Of a stretch of DNA of 64,000 nucleotides, positions 43,372 to 53,362 are shown piece after piece. The DNA lies in the NCBI RefSeq assembly GCF_004801415.1, contig NZ_SSNX01000004.1, positions 305,490 through 369,489 of the forward strand. Direction: 5' to 3'. A program made the translations under genes and the position numbers. The notes below the pieces were generated by a model. That model did no database searches and was not told where the DNA came from. It saw only the letters and a program-made list of their open reading frames with translations. Origin of the DNA: Deinococcus sp. KSM4-11. Its GTDB lineage: Bacteria; Deinococcota; Deinococci; Deinococcales; Deinococcaceae. Position 1 is the stretch's first letter, and the number at the start of each line of letters is the position of its first letter.

Positions 43372-44094
43372 ATGAGCGCTCCTGGCCAGCCCCTGATCAT
43401 TCCGTGCGTGGACATCCAGTCTGGCCGCGCCGTCCGACTGTACGAGGGCGACCCGGAGCGGGAGACCGTGTACTTCGACTCGCCGCTGGACGCCGCCCGC
43501 CACTGGGTGAACCTGGGCGCGGGCCTGCTGCACCTCGTGGATCTGGACGCCGCGACGGGCCGGGGGCAGAACCGCGAGGTGATCGAGCAGATCACGCGGG
43601 ATCTGGGCGTTCCGGTGGAGGTGGGCGGCGGCATCCGGGGCCGCCGGGCCGCCGAGGAACTCCTGCTTCAGGGGGTGGATCGGGTCGTGATCGGCACGGC
43701 GGCGGTGACGCACCCGGAACTCGTCGCGGAACTCATCGCGGCGCATGGTGCGGAGCGCGTGGTCGTCAGCCTCGACGCGCGCGGCCTGGAGGTCGCCACG
43801 CACGGCTGGGCGGCCGGGAGCGGCGTGAACGTCGCGGAACTCACGCCCCGGCTGGCCGACGCGGGCCTGGAGACGCTGATCTTCACGGACGTGACCCGTG
43901 ACGGCACCCTCAGAGGTCTGGATCGCGACCTGATGCGGCAGGTGCGGCACCTGTGGGTGAACACCCTGATCGTGGGCGGCGGCGTGGCCAACTTGGATGA
44001 CGTCCGCCTGCTGCACGAGGAGGGCATCCAGGGGGCCATCGTGGGCCGCGCGATCTACGAGGGCACGTTGCCATACCCGGTGCCGCTGGACTGA
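43372..44094 (+). CDS. hisA: ProFAR isomerase (histidine biosynthesis)
   Basis: 240 residues, TIM barrel. [16 protein letters not shown] carries the first catalytic Asp, [17 protein letters not shown] the phosphate loop, VVSLDARG and [12 protein letters not shown] the second catalytic Asp region. Converts ProFAR to PRFAR, step 4 of histidine synthesis. No other his gene is adjacent, so the pathway is dispersed. TATCCT lies 7 nt before ATG 43372: leaderless. Confidence 0.95.
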   Translation: MSAPGQPLIIPCVDIQSGRAVRLYEGDPERETVYFDSPLDAARHWVNLGAGLLHLVDLDAATGRGQNREVIEQITRDLGVPVEVGGGIRGRRAAEELLLQGVDRVVIGTAAVTHPELVAELIAAHGAERVVVSLDARGLEVATHGWAAGSGVNVAELTPRLADAGLETLIFTDVTRDGTLRGLDRDLMRQVRHLWVNTLIVGGGVANLDDVRLLHEEGIQGAIVGRAIYEGTLPYPVPLD

Positions 44095-44116
44095 GCCGGC
44101 CGGAGCGGCACGGGCC

Positions 44117-45286
44117 TCAGCGTCCCTTCCGGTGCTGCCCGGCAATGCCCAGCACCCGCAGCACCATGACGGCCGGAATGGCCATGATCGCCAGCACCGC
44201 GTTCCAGATGGTGCCGCGCACGCTGGGCAGCAGGCGGCCCTCGCCGTGCCGGGGGACCGGCCGGAGCAGGCGCGGCAGCTTCGGCAGGGTCACGCCCAGC
44301 ACCCGGCCCCGCGCGTCACGGACCGGGTGCTGGGCGTGACCCAGCGCTTCGAGTTCCTGCGCGCTGGGCTCGGTGCTGATCGCCGCGCCCTGCGCGACCA
44401 GCGCCTGTTTCTTCGCGACGTTCGCCGCGCCGCCCGCGTGGTTCCCGAACTTCTGCGAGTACACCCACGTGACCTCCGCGCCGTAGAAGAAGATCAGTGC
44501 GGAGTAGTAGATCCACAGCAGCAGGATCACCAATGAGGCGGCCGCCCCGAACACGCTGCCCGGCGCGGCGCGGCCCAGGTACAGGCCGATCAGCAGCTGG
44601 CCCAGGTTGAACAGCGTGGACGTGAAGATCCCACCGACCCACACCTCGCGCCACTCCAGTTTCACGTCGGGCAGCACCTTGTAGATCGCGGCGAACACCG
44701 GGGCCAGGAACGTCGTGGACAGCAGCAGCGTACCCGCCCGCACGAAGAAGGCCCCGGCCCCGATGGTGTCGCCCAGGCGCTGGGCGATGGCCGACAGGTA
44801 CGTGTTCAGGCCCAGGAACGCGATCAGCAGGACGCCCAGGCCGATGATCATCAGGAAGGACTTCAGGCGTGTCCACACGACATTGACCAGGCCGACCGGC
44901 GGGGCCGGGTCTGCCCCCCACATGGAGTTCAGGGCGTCCTGGATCTGCACGAACAGTCCGGTGGCCCCGAGGAACAGCGTGGCGAACGCGCCGACGGACG
45001 CGACCACGCTGCCCTTCATCAGCGAATCCGGGTTGATCAGGGTTCTCAGGAACTGGGCGGTATCCACGCCCAGGTTCTGGGCGATGATGCTGTTGGAGTC
45101 GAAGAGCTGGTCGAGCACCGTGCCGTCCGACAGGAAGCGGCCCGCGACCAGCACCGCCAGCAGCAGCAGCGGGGCAATGGCGAACACCGCGTAGTACGCG
45201 ATGGCGGCGGCCAGTCTGGGCGCCTTGTCCTGATTGAAGGCCAGGAACGCCTCGCGGATCAGGGTCAGCACGTCAGCGGGCTTCAT
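44117..45286 (-). CDS. YihY/BrkB family inner-membrane protein
   Basis: 389 residues with six hydrophobic segments in the first ~290 and a hydrophilic C-terminal tail. N-terminal [23 protein letters not shown] is the family signature, as are [18 protein letters not shown] and [17 protein letters not shown]. These were once called ribonuclease BN but are membrane proteins of unclear function. ATG 45286 has TACACT 7 nt upstream (leaderless). The tail has a second hydrophobic patch near the C-terminus ([14 protein letters not shown]). Confidence 0.9.
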   Translation of the reverse strand: MKPADVLTLIREAFLAFNQDKAPRLAAAIAYYAVFAIAPLLLLAVLVAGRFLSDGTVLDQLFDSNSIIAQNLGVDTAQFLRTLINPDSLMKGSVVASVGAFATLFLGATGLFVQIQDALNSMWGADPAPPVGLVNVVWTRLKSFLMIIGLGVLLIAFLGLNTYLSAIAQRLGDTIGAGAFFVRAGTLLLSTTFLAPVFAAIYKVLPDVKLEWREVWVGGIFTSTLFNLGQLLIGLYLGRAAPGSVFGAAASLVILLLWIYYSALIFFYGAEVTWVYSQKFGNHAGGAANVAKKQALVAQGAAISTEPSAQELEALGHAQHPVRDARGRVLGVTLPKLPRLLRPVPRHGEGRLLPSVRGTIWNAVLAIMAIPAVMVLRVLGIAGQHRKGR

Positions 45287-45371
45287 CTGGCCCAGTGTAG
45301 GGGGGTGGGTCCGTCCACTCCGTGACGCCCGGTTGAGACAATGCCCATCATCCGGACGGTAGCCTGCGGCC

Positions 45372-45791
45372 ATGCATGCCATTCCGGCCGGGTTCACGCA
45401 GTCGCTGGAGGTCACCGTCACCGCAGAGATGACGGTGCAGTTCGTCGAGCTCGGGGACGTGCATCCGGTCTACGCGACGTACTGGCTGGCCCGGCACTTC
45501 GAGGAGGCCGGGCGCAAGATCATCCTGCCCTTCCTGGAACCGGGCGAGGGCGGCATCGGGTCGGAGGTGCAGGTCACACACACGGCGTCGGCCCTGCCCG
45601 GCATGCGCGTGACCGTCACGGCCGTCTTCGACCGCGTGGAGGGCCGCCGCGTGTCCTGCCGTCTGGGCGCCGTGAACGAACTCGGCGACGAGATCGGCCA
45701 CGGCACGACCACGCAGGTGATCCTGCCGCAGGCGCGCATCGACGCGAACTTCGAGGAGCTGCGGGCACGCTGGGCCCAGGCCCGGCGCTGA
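45372..45791 (+). CDS. Hotdog-fold thioesterase (fluoroacetyl-CoA thioesterase-like)
   Basis: 139 residues. [19 protein letters not shown] and [20 protein letters not shown] follow the FlK-like thioesterase pattern: a short hotdog domain with a catalytic Glu and His ([16 protein letters not shown]). It should hydrolyse an acyl-CoA; the natural substrate is unknown. TAGCCT lies 6 nt before the ATG (leaderless). It precedes the malic enzyme gene by 58 bp, but that gene has its own -10. Confidence 0.8.
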   Translation: MHAIPAGFTQSLEVTVTAEMTVQFVELGDVHPVYATYWLARHFEEAGRKIILPFLEPGEGGIGSEVQVTHTASALPGMRVTVTAVFDRVEGRRVSCRLGAVNELGDEIGHGTTTQVILPQARIDANFEELRARWAQARR

Positions 45792-45849
45792 ATTTCGTGC
45801 ATTGCGTGCCCAGGCCGCGTGCTGGCGCGGTTCGCTATGCTGCGGTGTC

Positions 45850-47601
45850 ATGCCCAAAGCCCCTCCCGTCTCCCGCTACTACGACGTCAGCCGTGACCAG
45901 CACGGCCAGCGGTACATCGACGTGCACGTCACCGGACTGGCGCTGCTGCAGAATCCGCTGCTGAACAAGACCACGGCCTTCACCCGCGAGGAACGCCGCG
46001 AACTGGGCCTGGAAGGCCTGATTCCGCCGCACGTGAGTACCTTCGACGAACAGAAGGAACGCACCTACCGCCGGTACCTGGGCTGCGGCAGCGACCTGGA
46101 GAAGCACGAGTACCTGCGCGCCCTGCAAGACCGCAACGAGGTGCTGTACTACGGTGTGCTGGAGGATCACCTGGAGGAGATGCTCCCGATCATCTACACG
46201 CCCACGGTGGGCGAGGCGGTCAAGACGTACTCCAGCAACTACCGCTACCCGCGCGGCTTCGCGGTCAGCACCGAGGACATCGACCGTATCGACGGCATGC
46301 TGGAGAACGTGTCGGTGAATGATGTGCGCATGATCGTGGCCACCGACTCCAGCGCGATCCTGGGCCTGGGCGACCAGGGCTTCGGCGGCATGGCGATTTC
46401 CATCGGGAAACTGTCGCTGTACACGGCGGCGGGCGGTGTGGGACCGGACAAGACCCTCCCAGTCGAGCTGGACGTGGGCACCAACCGGCAGGACCTGATC
46501 GACGACCCGCTGTACCTGGGTGTCCACCACCGCCGCCTGACCGGCGCGGCCTACGACGAGTTCCTGGACGCCTTCGTGGAGGGCGTCGCACACCGGTACC
46601 CGAAGGCGATCATCCAGTGGGAGGACTTCGCGCGCGGTACGGCCTTCCGCGTGCTGGAGCGCTACCGCAAGGTCATTCCCAGCTTCAACGACGACATCCA
46701 GGGCACCGGGGCCATGGCTCTGGCGGGCCTGACCTGCGCCGCGCAGATCAAGGGCGAGCGCCTGACCGACCAGGTGTACGTGGTCGTCGGCGCGGGCGCG
46801 GCCGGAATAGGCGTGGCCCAGGCGATCCGTCAGGGCCTCGTTCACGACGGCCTGAGCGACGCCGAGGCAGGAGCGCGGGTGTTCGTCGTGGATCGCCACG
46901 GCCTGCTGATGCACGGCCAGCCGGATCTCGAAGCGCAGCAACTCCCGTTCGCCCGGACGGGGGCCGACCTGAACGGCTGGACCTACGCAGGCGAGTATCC
47001 CGACCTACACGACGTCATCGTGAACGCCCGCGCGACCGCCCTGCTGGGCTTCACCGGCGTGCCCGGCCTATTCCGGCAGGAGACCGTGCAGGCGATGCTG
47101 GAGGCCACCGCGCGGCCCATCGTGTTCCCGCTGAGCAACCCCAGCAGCCACGTCGAGGCCCGGCCCGCCGACCTGATCGCGTGGACGGACGGCGGCGCAA
47201 TCATCGCGTCCGGCAGCCCCTTCGCGGACGTGGAGCACGCCGGACAGCGGCACCCGGTCGGGCAGGGCAACAACGCCTTCATCTTCCCCGGCCTGGGCTT
47301 CGGCGCCGTCACCGCCCGCGCCCGCGAGATCACCGACGCCATGATCATGGCCGCCGCCCGGACGCTGGCCACCTACACGCTGGAACACCACCCCGGCCAC
47401 GTCTACCCGCCGGTTTCCGAGCTGCGCGAGATCAGCATCCGGATCGCCGTGGCGGTGGCCCGTCAGGCCATTCAGGATGGTGTGTGCGCGCAGCGCTCGA
47501 TCCGCAGCCTGAACGACGCCGCCCTGGAAGCCGCCATCCGCGAGCGCGCGTGGCTGCCGCAGTACCTGCCGCTACACCGTGCGGCGGACGCCAGGGAGTA
47601 G
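45850..47601 (+). CDS. NAD-dependent malic enzyme
   Basis: 583 residues. Oxidatively decarboxylates malate to pyruvate. [21 protein letters not shown] is the malic enzyme signature, [12 protein letters not shown] and [16 protein letters not shown] contain metal ligands and catalytic residues, [17 protein letters not shown] binds the dinucleotide, and [12 protein letters not shown] is the second conserved loop. Length matches the large (SfcA/MaeA) class. ATG 45850 has TATGCT 8 nt upstream. The gene ends at a strong bidirectional terminator. Confidence 0.95.
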   Translation: MPKAPPVSRYYDVSRDQHGQRYIDVHVTGLALLQNPLLNKTTAFTREERRELGLEGLIPPHVSTFDEQKERTYRRYLGCGSDLEKHEYLRALQDRNEVLYYGVLEDHLEEMLPIIYTPTVGEAVKTYSSNYRYPRGFAVSTEDIDRIDGMLENVSVNDVRMIVATDSSAILGLGDQGFGGMAISIGKLSLYTAAGGVGPDKTLPVELDVGTNRQDLIDDPLYLGVHHRRLTGAAYDEFLDAFVEGVAHRYPKAIIQWEDFARGTAFRVLERYRKVIPSFNDDIQGTGAMALAGLTCAAQIKGERLTDQVYVVVGAGAAGIGVAQAIRQGLVHDGLSDAEAGARVFVVDRHGLLMHGQPDLEAQQLPFARTGADLNGWTYAGEYPDLHDVIVNARATALLGFTGVPGLFRQETVQAMLEATARPIVFPLSNPSSHVEARPADLIAWTDGGAIIASGSPFADVEHAGQRHPVGQGNNAFIFPGLGFGAVTARAREITDAMIMAAARTLATYTLEHHPGHVYPPVSELREISIRIAVAVARQAIQDGVCAQRSIRSLNDAALEAAIRERAWLPQYLPLHRAADARE

Positions 47602-47618
47602 CGCGGGGCACGGGAGAA

Positions 47619-47650
47619 GAGCCGGGGGCGACATCGTTTGCCCCCGGCTC
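47619..47650. terminator. Bidirectional terminator between malic enzyme and lpdA
   Basis: GAGCCGGGGGC pairs perfectly with GCCCCCGGCTC (11 bp, 10-nt loop), followed by TCCTGTGTGTCCTT on the plus strand and TTCTCCCG on the minus strand. Placed between convergent genes. Confidence 0.75.
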
Positions 47651-47662
47651 TCCTGTGTGTCC

Positions 47663-49069
47663 TTACATGTGGAGCGAGCGTTTGTCGGTCGCCAGCGCGG
47701 CTTCCTTGACCACCTCACTCAGGGTCGGGTGGGCGTGAACCGTGCGGGCCAGATCCTCGGCGCTGCCGCCGAATTCCATGATGGCGACCACCTCGCCGAT
47801 CAGTTCCGAGACGCCGCTGCCGATCATGTGCACACCCAGAATCCGGTCGGTCTGCGCGTCCGCGACGACCTTCACGAAGCCGCGCGGATCGCCGTGGCCC
47901 AGGGCGCGGCCGTTGGCGGAGAAGGGGAACTGCCCGGTCTTGACGGTCAATCCCTTGTCCTTGGCCTGCTTCTCGGTCAGGCCCGCCCACGCGATCTCGG
48001 GACTGGTGTAGATCACCCAGGGAATCACGTCGTAGTTCACGTGCCCGGCCTGCCCGGCGATCAGCTCGGCCAGCGCCACGCCCTCCTCCTCGGCCTTGTG
48101 GGCGAGCATCGCGCCGCCGATCACGTCGCCGATGGCGTACACGCCCTTCAGGTTGGTGCGGTAGTGGGCATCGACCTTCACGAAGCCGCGCTCGTCCAGC
48201 GCGAGGCCCACGGCATCGGCGCCCAGGCCCTGGGTGTTCGGCACCCGGCCAATGGACACGATCAGCTTGTCGAAGCGGACGGTCGTCTCGGCGTCCTTCT
48301 CGGTGTACGTCACGCTCACGCCGCTGTCGTCCTGCTCGACTTTGGTGATGTTCACACCGAAGTGGAACTCCAGGCCCTGTTTCTGGAACTGCTTCAGGGC
48401 CTCCTTGGCCAGCGCGTCGTCGGCAGCCATCAGGAAGCCCGGCAGGGCCTCCAGCACGGTCACCTGTGCGCCCAGGCGGCGCCACACGCTGCCGAGTTCC
48501 AGGCCGATCACGCCCGCGCCGATCACGCCGAGCGTCTGCGGCACGGCCGTGAACTCCAGCGCGCCGCTGTTCTCGACCACATGCCCGCCGAAGGGGGCCA
48601 GCGGCAGGCCGCGCGGGTTGCTGCCCGTCGCGACGATCACGTGCGTGGCCTTCACCTCGGTGCCGGCCGCGTCCACGATCCAGCCGTCCCCGTCCTGGCG
48701 CACGAGTTTCCCGTAGCCGAAGAACGACGTGATCTTGTTCTTCTTGAACAGGTAGGCCACGCCGCCCGTCAGCTTGTCCACCACGCCCACCTTGCGGGCC
48801 AGCATCTTGCCCACGTCCACCGACGCGCCCTGCACCGTGATGCCGTGCTCGGCGGCCTCGTGCGTGATCATCTCGAACTTCTCGCTGGAATCCAGCATCG
48901 CCTTGCTGGGAATGCAGCCCACGTTCAGGCAGGTGCCGCCCAGGCTCGCCTTGCCGTTCCGCTCGAAGGCGTCCACGCAGGCTGTCTTGAAGCCCAGCTG
49001 CGCCGCACGAATGGCCGCCACGTAGCCTGCCGGGCCGCCGCCAATCACCAGAACGTCATAAGAATCCAT
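47663..49069 (-). CDS. lpdA: Dihydrolipoyl dehydrogenase
   Basis: 468 residues, E3 of 2-oxoacid dehydrogenase complexes. [21 protein letters not shown] binds [19 protein letters not shown] contains the redox Cys pair, [17 protein letters not shown] binds NAD, and [15 protein letters not shown] holds the active-site His of the partner subunit. ATG 49069 (MDSYDV) is chosen over one 10 codons earlier, as it fits the usual start; GGGAACGG stands just upstream. No E1 or E2 gene is near. Confidence 0.95.
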   Translation of the reverse strand: MDSYDVLVIGGGPAGYVAAIRAAQLGFKTACVDAFERNGKASLGGTCLNVGCIPSKAMLDSSEKFEMITHEAAEHGITVQGASVDVGKMLARKVGVVDKLTGGVAYLFKKNKITSFFGYGKLVRQDGDGWIVDAAGTEVKATHVIVATGSNPRGLPLAPFGGHVVENSGALEFTAVPQTLGVIGAGVIGLELGSVWRRLGAQVTVLEALPGFLMAADDALAKEALKQFQKQGLEFHFGVNITKVEQDDSGVSVTYTEKDAETTVRFDKLIVSIGRVPNTQGLGADAVGLALDERGFVKVDAHYRTNLKGVYAIGDVIGGAMLAHKAEEEGVALAELIAGQAGHVNYDVIPWVIYTSPEIAWAGLTEKQAKDKGLTVKTGQFPFSANGRALGHGDPRGFVKVVADAQTDRILGVHMIGSGVSELIGEVVAIMEFGGSAEDLARTVHAHPTLSEVVKEAALATDKRSLHM

Positions 49070-49211
49070 ACCGTTCCCGAGCGTACCACCCGCCCGCAAA
49101 AGGGATGGTGCCGCGTTCCTGTTGGGGGAACAGCCGCCCTCTCCGGTGCCCCCACCTGGGGTGTCCGCATGTGCGGTACCACGTCCGGCCCCGGTCTTCT
49201 AAGTTAAAGAC

Positions 49212-50063
49212 ATGATGAAACCCGCCTTCATGGCCCTCGCCCTGGCTGTCCTGGGCACGGCGCTCGCCACGACGCCCGCCGCCAAACCGCTGAACTACCA
49301 GACGGGCACCATCAAGCTCCTGGGCGGCAAGGCCACCCTGACCACCGGTACCACCCTGCGCTACCTGAACGCCGAGGGCGCGCGGCGCGTGATCGTGGAC
49401 GAGTGGGGCAATCCGCCCGAAGCGGCCAGCGACGCCCTGGGGATGATCGTTCCCGCCGGCATCGACCCCGGTACCAGGGACGGCTGGGCGGTGGTCGTCA
49501 CTGAGAGCAAGGACGGGCATGTGAGCGACAGCGACGCCGCCAAGACCGACTACAGCAAACTGATGAAGGACATGCAGGCCGCGACCCAGGACAGTAACGC
49601 CGAGCGCGAGAAGGCCGGGTACGGCACCCTGGAACTCGTCGGCTGGGCCGATCAGCCCAGCTACGATGCGGGCTCGCACAAGATGTACTGGGCGAAGGAA
49701 CTCGCCTTCAGCGACAGTGACACCCATACCCTGAACTACGCCGTGCGCATCCTGGGCCGCGACGACGTGCTGGAACTCAACGCCGTGTCCGGCATGACCC
49801 AGCTTCCGCAGATCAAGAAGGACATGGCCGCCATGCTGTCGCAGGTGTCCTTCAACGCCGGCGCCCGCTACGAGGACTTCAACGGCAGCACCGACAAGCT
49901 CGCCGCCTACGGCATCGCCGGGCTGGTCGGCGTGGTCGCCGCGAAGAAGATCGGCCTGATCGCCCTGCTGCCTCTGCTGTTGAAGAAAGGCTGGATCGTG
50001 CTCGTCGCCGGCCTGGGCCTCTTCCGCCGGATGTTCGGCCGGCGGGGCACAGCGCAGGCGTAA
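49212..50063 (+). CDS. DUF2167 membrane-anchored protein
   Basis: 283 residues. A signal peptide (cleavage after ALAT) precedes a domain with YLNAEGARRVIVDEWGNPPE, GMIVPAGIDP and LVGWADQPSYDAGSHKMYWAKEL, all typical of DUF2167 proteins. C-terminal helices (IAGLVGVVAAKKIGLIALLPLLLKK) anchor it in the membrane. The function of the family is unknown. TAAGTT lies 6 nt before the ATG (leaderless). Confidence 0.85.
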   Translation: MMKPAFMALALAVLGTALATTPAAKPLNYQTGTIKLLGGKATLTTGTTLRYLNAEGARRVIVDEWGNPPEAASDALGMIVPAGIDPGTRDGWAVVVTESKDGHVSDSDAAKTDYSKLMKDMQAATQDSNAEREKAGYGTLELVGWADQPSYDAGSHKMYWAKELAFSDSDTHTLNYAVRILGRDDVLELNAVSGMTQLPQIKKDMAAMLSQVSFNAGARYEDFNGSTDKLAAYGIAGLVGVVAAKKIGLIALLPLLLKKGWIVLVAGLGLFRRMFGRRGTAQA

Positions 50064-50078
50064 GGACGCACAGAGTGG

Positions 50079-50115
50079 AGGGCCGGGAGCAGGGGGAACC
50101 CGCTTCCGGCCCTCC
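50079..50115. terminator. Terminator between the DUF2167 gene and psuG
   Basis: GGAGGGCCGG pairs with CCGGCCCTCC (10 bp plus inner GAGC/GCTT pairing), followed by TCTTTAT on the plus strand. Serves convergent genes. Confidence 0.7.
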
Positions 50116-50126
50116 TCTTTATGCAT

Positions 50127-51071
50127 TTAGCCCAGTGCCGCGTAGGCCACGGCCACCTGCGCGGCCACCATCGCGTTATGCCGCACCAGGGCGATGTTCG
50201 TGTCCAGGCTGCGCCCGCCCGTGATTTCTACGATGCGGCCCAGCAGGTACGGCGTGGTGTCCTTCCCGGTCAGGCCCAGGGCGTCCATGTCGCGCAGCGC
50301 CTGCTCAATATGCGGGGTGATCTCGGCGGCGGGAATCTCGGACTCGGCGGGCACGGGATTGGCGAGGAGCACGCCGCCCGACAGGCCCAGCGTCCATTTT
50401 GCCCTGAGCACGCGGGCCGCCTCTTCGGGCGTCTGCACGCTCAGCGGGGACTTGAAGCCGCTATGGCGCGAATAGAACGCCGGGAACTCCTCGCTGCCCA
50501 GGGTGATGGCGGGCACGCCCTGCGTTTCCAGCACCTCCAGCGTCAGGCCGATGTCGAGGATGCTCTTCACGCCCGCGCTCACCACGCACACGTCCGTCCG
50601 GGCGAGCTCCAGCAGGTCGGCGCTGACGTCCATGGTGTCCTGCGCGCCCCGGTGCACGCCGCCCGTGCCGCCCGTGGCGAACACGCGGATGCCCGCCAGC
50701 GACGCGATCCGCATGGTCGAGGCCACCGTGGTCGCCCCGTGCCGGCCCAGGGCGACCGTCACCGGGAGGTCGCGGGTGCTGATCTTGTCCACGCCTTTGT
50801 CTGTAGCAAGCAGGTGCAGTTCATCGGCGGTCAGGCCCACCTTCAGGCGACCGCCCAGCACGGCGATGGTGGCGGGCACCGCGCCGTGCGCGCGCACCAC
50901 GTCCTCCACGCCGCGCGCCATCTCCACGTTCTGCGGAAACGGCATGCCGTGGCTGATGATGGTGCTCTCCAGCGCCACCACCGCGCGTCCGGCGTTCAGC
51001 GCGGCGGCGACCTCCGGGTGGAGATCCAGGTGGGCGGCAACTTCGGGGCGAATTCTCAACGGATCAGTCAT
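50127..51071 (-). CDS. psuG: Pseudouridine-5'-phosphate glycosidase
   Basis: 314 residues. Splits pseudouridine 5'-phosphate into uracil and ribose-5-phosphate. VVALESTIISHGMPFPQN (substrate Glu/Ser loop), TVALGRHGATTVASTM and TGGTGGVHRGAQDTMDVSADL are hallmark segments. It follows psuK by 15 bp on the same strand, forming a two-gene pathway operon for pseudouridine breakdown, the substrate coming from RNA turnover. Confidence 0.95.
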   Translation of the reverse strand: MTDPLRIRPEVAAHLDLHPEVAAALNAGRAVVALESTIISHGMPFPQNVEMARGVEDVVRAHGAVPATIAVLGGRLKVGLTADELHLLATDKGVDKISTRDLPVTVALGRHGATTVASTMRIASLAGIRVFATGGTGGVHRGAQDTMDVSADLLELARTDVCVVSAGVKSILDIGLTLEVLETQGVPAITLGSEEFPAFYSRHSGFKSPLSVQTPEEAARVLRAKWTLGLSGGVLLANPVPAESEIPAAEITPHIEQALRDMDALGLTGKDTTPYLLGRIVEITGGRSLDTNIALVRHNAMVAAQVAVAYAALG

Positions 51072-51086
51072 AACAAGCTCCTTGAT

Positions 51087-52199
51087 TCAGGTCAGGCGGG
51101 CCCGGATGGCCGCCGGGGTCAGGGTAGGGGAGACCGCGTGGTCGCTCTCGATGGTGATGGCCGCCGCCGCGTGCCCGTGCCGCGCCGCCTCGACCGGCGG
51201 CAGGCCAGTTGCAAGGGCCGCCAGGAAGGCCGCGAGCATCGCGTCCCCGGCGCCGGTCACGTCCCGAACGGCGGCCGGCAGGGCGGGAAGCTCGTGAACG
51301 CCGTCCGGGCCGGACAGCAGGCTGCCTTGCCCACCCCGGCGCACCCACACCAGCGCCACGCCCTGGGCATGCAGTTCCGTGGCGGCCGCACGGATCGAAG
51401 CCGGATCGTCGGTCACGTCGTGATCCACCAGGACGGCCAGTTCCGGCACGTTCGGCGTGACGGCGTAGGGCGCCAGTCCTGCGGCCAGCGCGGAGCGCAG
51501 CCGCGCGGCCTTGGGCACGCTCACCGGCTCAAACACCACAGGCACGTCCGCCTCGGCCGCCAGGGTCAGCAGGTGCGTCAGCGTCGGCTCTGGCAGGTTG
51601 CCGTCGGCCACCACCCAGGCCGCACCGCGCAGCGTGCCCCGGCGTTCCTGCACCGCCGCCGGAGTCAGCGCCTCGATGGCCTCCATCGCCGCCACGGCCA
51701 CCAGCAGTTCCCCATCCGCGTCCAGCACGGCCGTATAGGTGCCGGTTCCCACGCCCGCTGCGCGCAGCACCGGGCGCACGTCCACGCCCGCCGCCTCGGT
51801 GGCCCGCAGCAGCGAGTCGCCCAGGGCGTCCCGGCCCACCACCGAGATCAGCGACACGGACACGCCCAGCCGCGCGAGGTTCTCGGCCACGTTCCGGGCC
51901 ACGCCGCCTGGGGCCTGACCGGTCACGCCCGGATTGCTCGTGCCCGGCACCGCCCTGGCCAGCGTCCGCGCCTTCACGTCCATGTTCGCGCCGCCCACCA
52001 CCACGACCCGCCGGACACCCTCGTCCAGCGGCAGCAGATACCCCCGGCCGAGCAGCGCGCCCTTCTTCACCAGATGGCTGACATGCACGTTCACCGCCGC
52101 GCGCGTCGAGCCCAGGCGACGGGCCAGTTCCTCCGGCGTGGCCATCGGAGTGTCCCGGATCAGGGCCAGGAGCGCAGATTCGGTGTCGGTCAGGGGCAT
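51087..52199 (-). CDS. psuK: Pseudouridine kinase with N-terminal winged-helix domain
   Basis: 370 residues. Residues 1-65 form a helix-turn-helix: TPEELARRLGSTRAAVNVHVSHLVKKG. The remainder is a PfkB/ribokinase domain: VGGANMDVKARTL, GGVARNVAENLARLG, and DVTGAGDAMLAAFLAAL with the catalytic Asp. It phosphorylates pseudouridine for PsuG. The fused DNA-binding domain suggests it also represses its own operon; a palindrome covers the promoter. No ribosome binding site is evident; TATCAT lies 9 nt before the ATG. Confidence 0.9.
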   Translation of the reverse strand: MPLTDTESALLALIRDTPMATPEELARRLGSTRAAVNVHVSHLVKKGALLGRGYLLPLDEGVRRVVVVGGANMDVKARTLARAVPGTSNPGVTGQAPGGVARNVAENLARLGVSVSLISVVGRDALGDSLLRATEAAGVDVRPVLRAAGVGTGTYTAVLDADGELLVAVAAMEAIEALTPAAVQERRGTLRGAAWVVADGNLPEPTLTHLLTLAAEADVPVVFEPVSVPKAARLRSALAAGLAPYAVTPNVPELAVLVDHDVTDDPASIRAAATELHAQGVALVWVRRGGQGSLLSGPDGVHELPALPAAVRDVTGAGDAMLAAFLAALATGLPPVEAARHGHAAAAITIESDHAVSPTLTPAAIRARLT

Positions 52200-52201
52200 G
52201 A

Positions 52202-52238
52202 CTTAATCATGATAAACAAATTGTCTATGATTAAGCAA
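52202..52238 (-). promoter_or_regulatory. psuK promoter and operator palindrome
   Basis: TTGCTT (52238-52233), an 18-nt spacer and TATCAT (52214-52209). CTTAATCAT (52202-52210) and its exact complement ATGATTAAG (52227-52235) overlap the -10 and -35, 25 bp centre to centre. The AT-rich dyad stands out in this GC-rich genome and is a candidate site for the HTH domain of PsuK. Confidence 0.65.
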
Positions 52239-52286
52239 GTAGGGGTACTCGGTCAGTTGAACTGGAGGGGTGCGCCTGCAGCGGGC

Positions 52287-52465
52287 TTCCCCACCCCCAG
52301 CCCCCTGCCCCGGAGGGGCAGGGGGATCAGGTGTTGCACTGGGCATGTGGTCGCTCTTGTCCTCCGACTGGCCCGTGTGGTGGTTTCGGTGGAGAGGGGC
52401 GGCGTACCCGCTCTCTGCACTTATGTCGTCAGCGCCCCTGCGCTGCGCGCACGATGGCATTCGGT
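52287..52465 (+). repeat. Dispersed intergenic repeat, full copy (C)
   Basis: Same order as copy B: hairpin CCCCCTGCCCC-GGA-GGGGCAGGGGG, then CTGGGCATGTGGTCG, ending TGCGCTGCGCGCACGATGGC followed by ATTCGGT. The stem differs from copy B by a T-A to C-G pair exchange on both arms. The 326-bp gap between psuK and the CitE-like gene holds only this repeat and the psuK promoter. Confidence 0.8.
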
Positions 52466-52525
52466 GGCGGGCAGGGTGAACGCTTCCGGGTATTGCGCAA
52501 CCTGCGTCGACTGTCCCCACCTCGT

Positions 52526-53353
52526 CTAGCGACCTCGCGTTCCTTCCCACAGGGCCAGGACGTCCTGTGCCTCGTCTACGTGCATCTGCTCGACCAGCGC
52601 ACCCTGGTAAGTGGCGACGCTCCTGCCTTCGGCGCGGGCCGCAGTCCAGGCGTCGATCAGCGCACGGGCGGTATGGGCCTCGTCGTCGGTGACACCGTAG
52701 GCGGCATTCGCAGGGTCAATCTGATCCGGATGAATGACCGTCTTGCCCGCGAAGCCCAGCGTGCGGCCCTGCCGACATTCGTTCCCGAAGCCTTCGGGGT
52801 CGCGGACATCGTTGTATACGGCGTCCAGGGGAATCTTGCCGTGGGCGCGGGCGGCGAGCACCACGGCGCCCAGGGCGTGCAGCAGCGGAAGGCGATCCGG
52901 ATCCGCCCGCGTCCGGAGGGCACGGGCCAGGTCGTTCGCGCCGACCAGCAGGCCCGCCACGCCCGGCAGGGCGGCAAGGGCAGCGGCGTTCAGCACGCCC
53001 AGGGGCGTCTCGATCATGGCCCACAGCGGCAGGCCCAGGCTCAATTCGTGAACGGCCTGGGCAGCCTCGACCTTCGGCAGGACGATCCCGGCGGCCCCGG
53101 CGGTCAGGGCCAGTTCGCGGTCGTCGTGTTCCCACGCGCTGCCGATGCCGTTCACACGCACCATGACCGGCATCGGCCAGCGGGTGCCCAGGGCCTCCCG
53201 GACATTATCGCGTGCGTGGGCCTTGTGCTCGGGGGCGACGGCGTCCTCCAGGTCGAGGATGATGGCGTCGGCGTTGAGCGTGCGGGCCTTCTCGATGGCG
53301 CGGGGCTTGTCGCCCGGCACGTACAGCACGGTTCTGAGGGGGCGGGGCGTCAT
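52526..53353 (-). CDS. CitE-like lyase (HpcH/HpaI aldolase family)
   Basis: 275 residues, TIM barrel. YVPGDKPRAIEKARTLNADA and IILDLEDAVAPEHKAHAR are the CoA- and metal-binding segments of citrate lyase beta-subunit-like proteins; MVRVNGIGSAW has the conserved Arg, and GIVLPKVEAAQAV follows. Stand-alone CitE-like proteins act as malyl- or citramalyl-CoA lyases. The gene follows a FAD oxidoreductase gene by 9 bp. There are no citrate lyase subunits here. Confidence 0.88.
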   Translation of the reverse strand: MTPRPLRTVLYVPGDKPRAIEKARTLNADAIILDLEDAVAPEHKAHARDNVREALGTRWPMPVMVRVNGIGSAWEHDDRELALTAGAAGIVLPKVEAAQAVHELSLGLPLWAMIETPLGVLNAAALAALPGVAGLLVGANDLARALRTRADPDRLPLLHALGAVVLAARAHGKIPLDAVYNDVRDPEGFGNECRQGRTLGFAGKTVIHPDQIDPANAAYGVTDDEAHTARALIDAWTAARAEGRSVATYQGALVEQMHVDEAQDVLALWEGTRGR

Positions 53354-53362
53354 TCCCGCATG

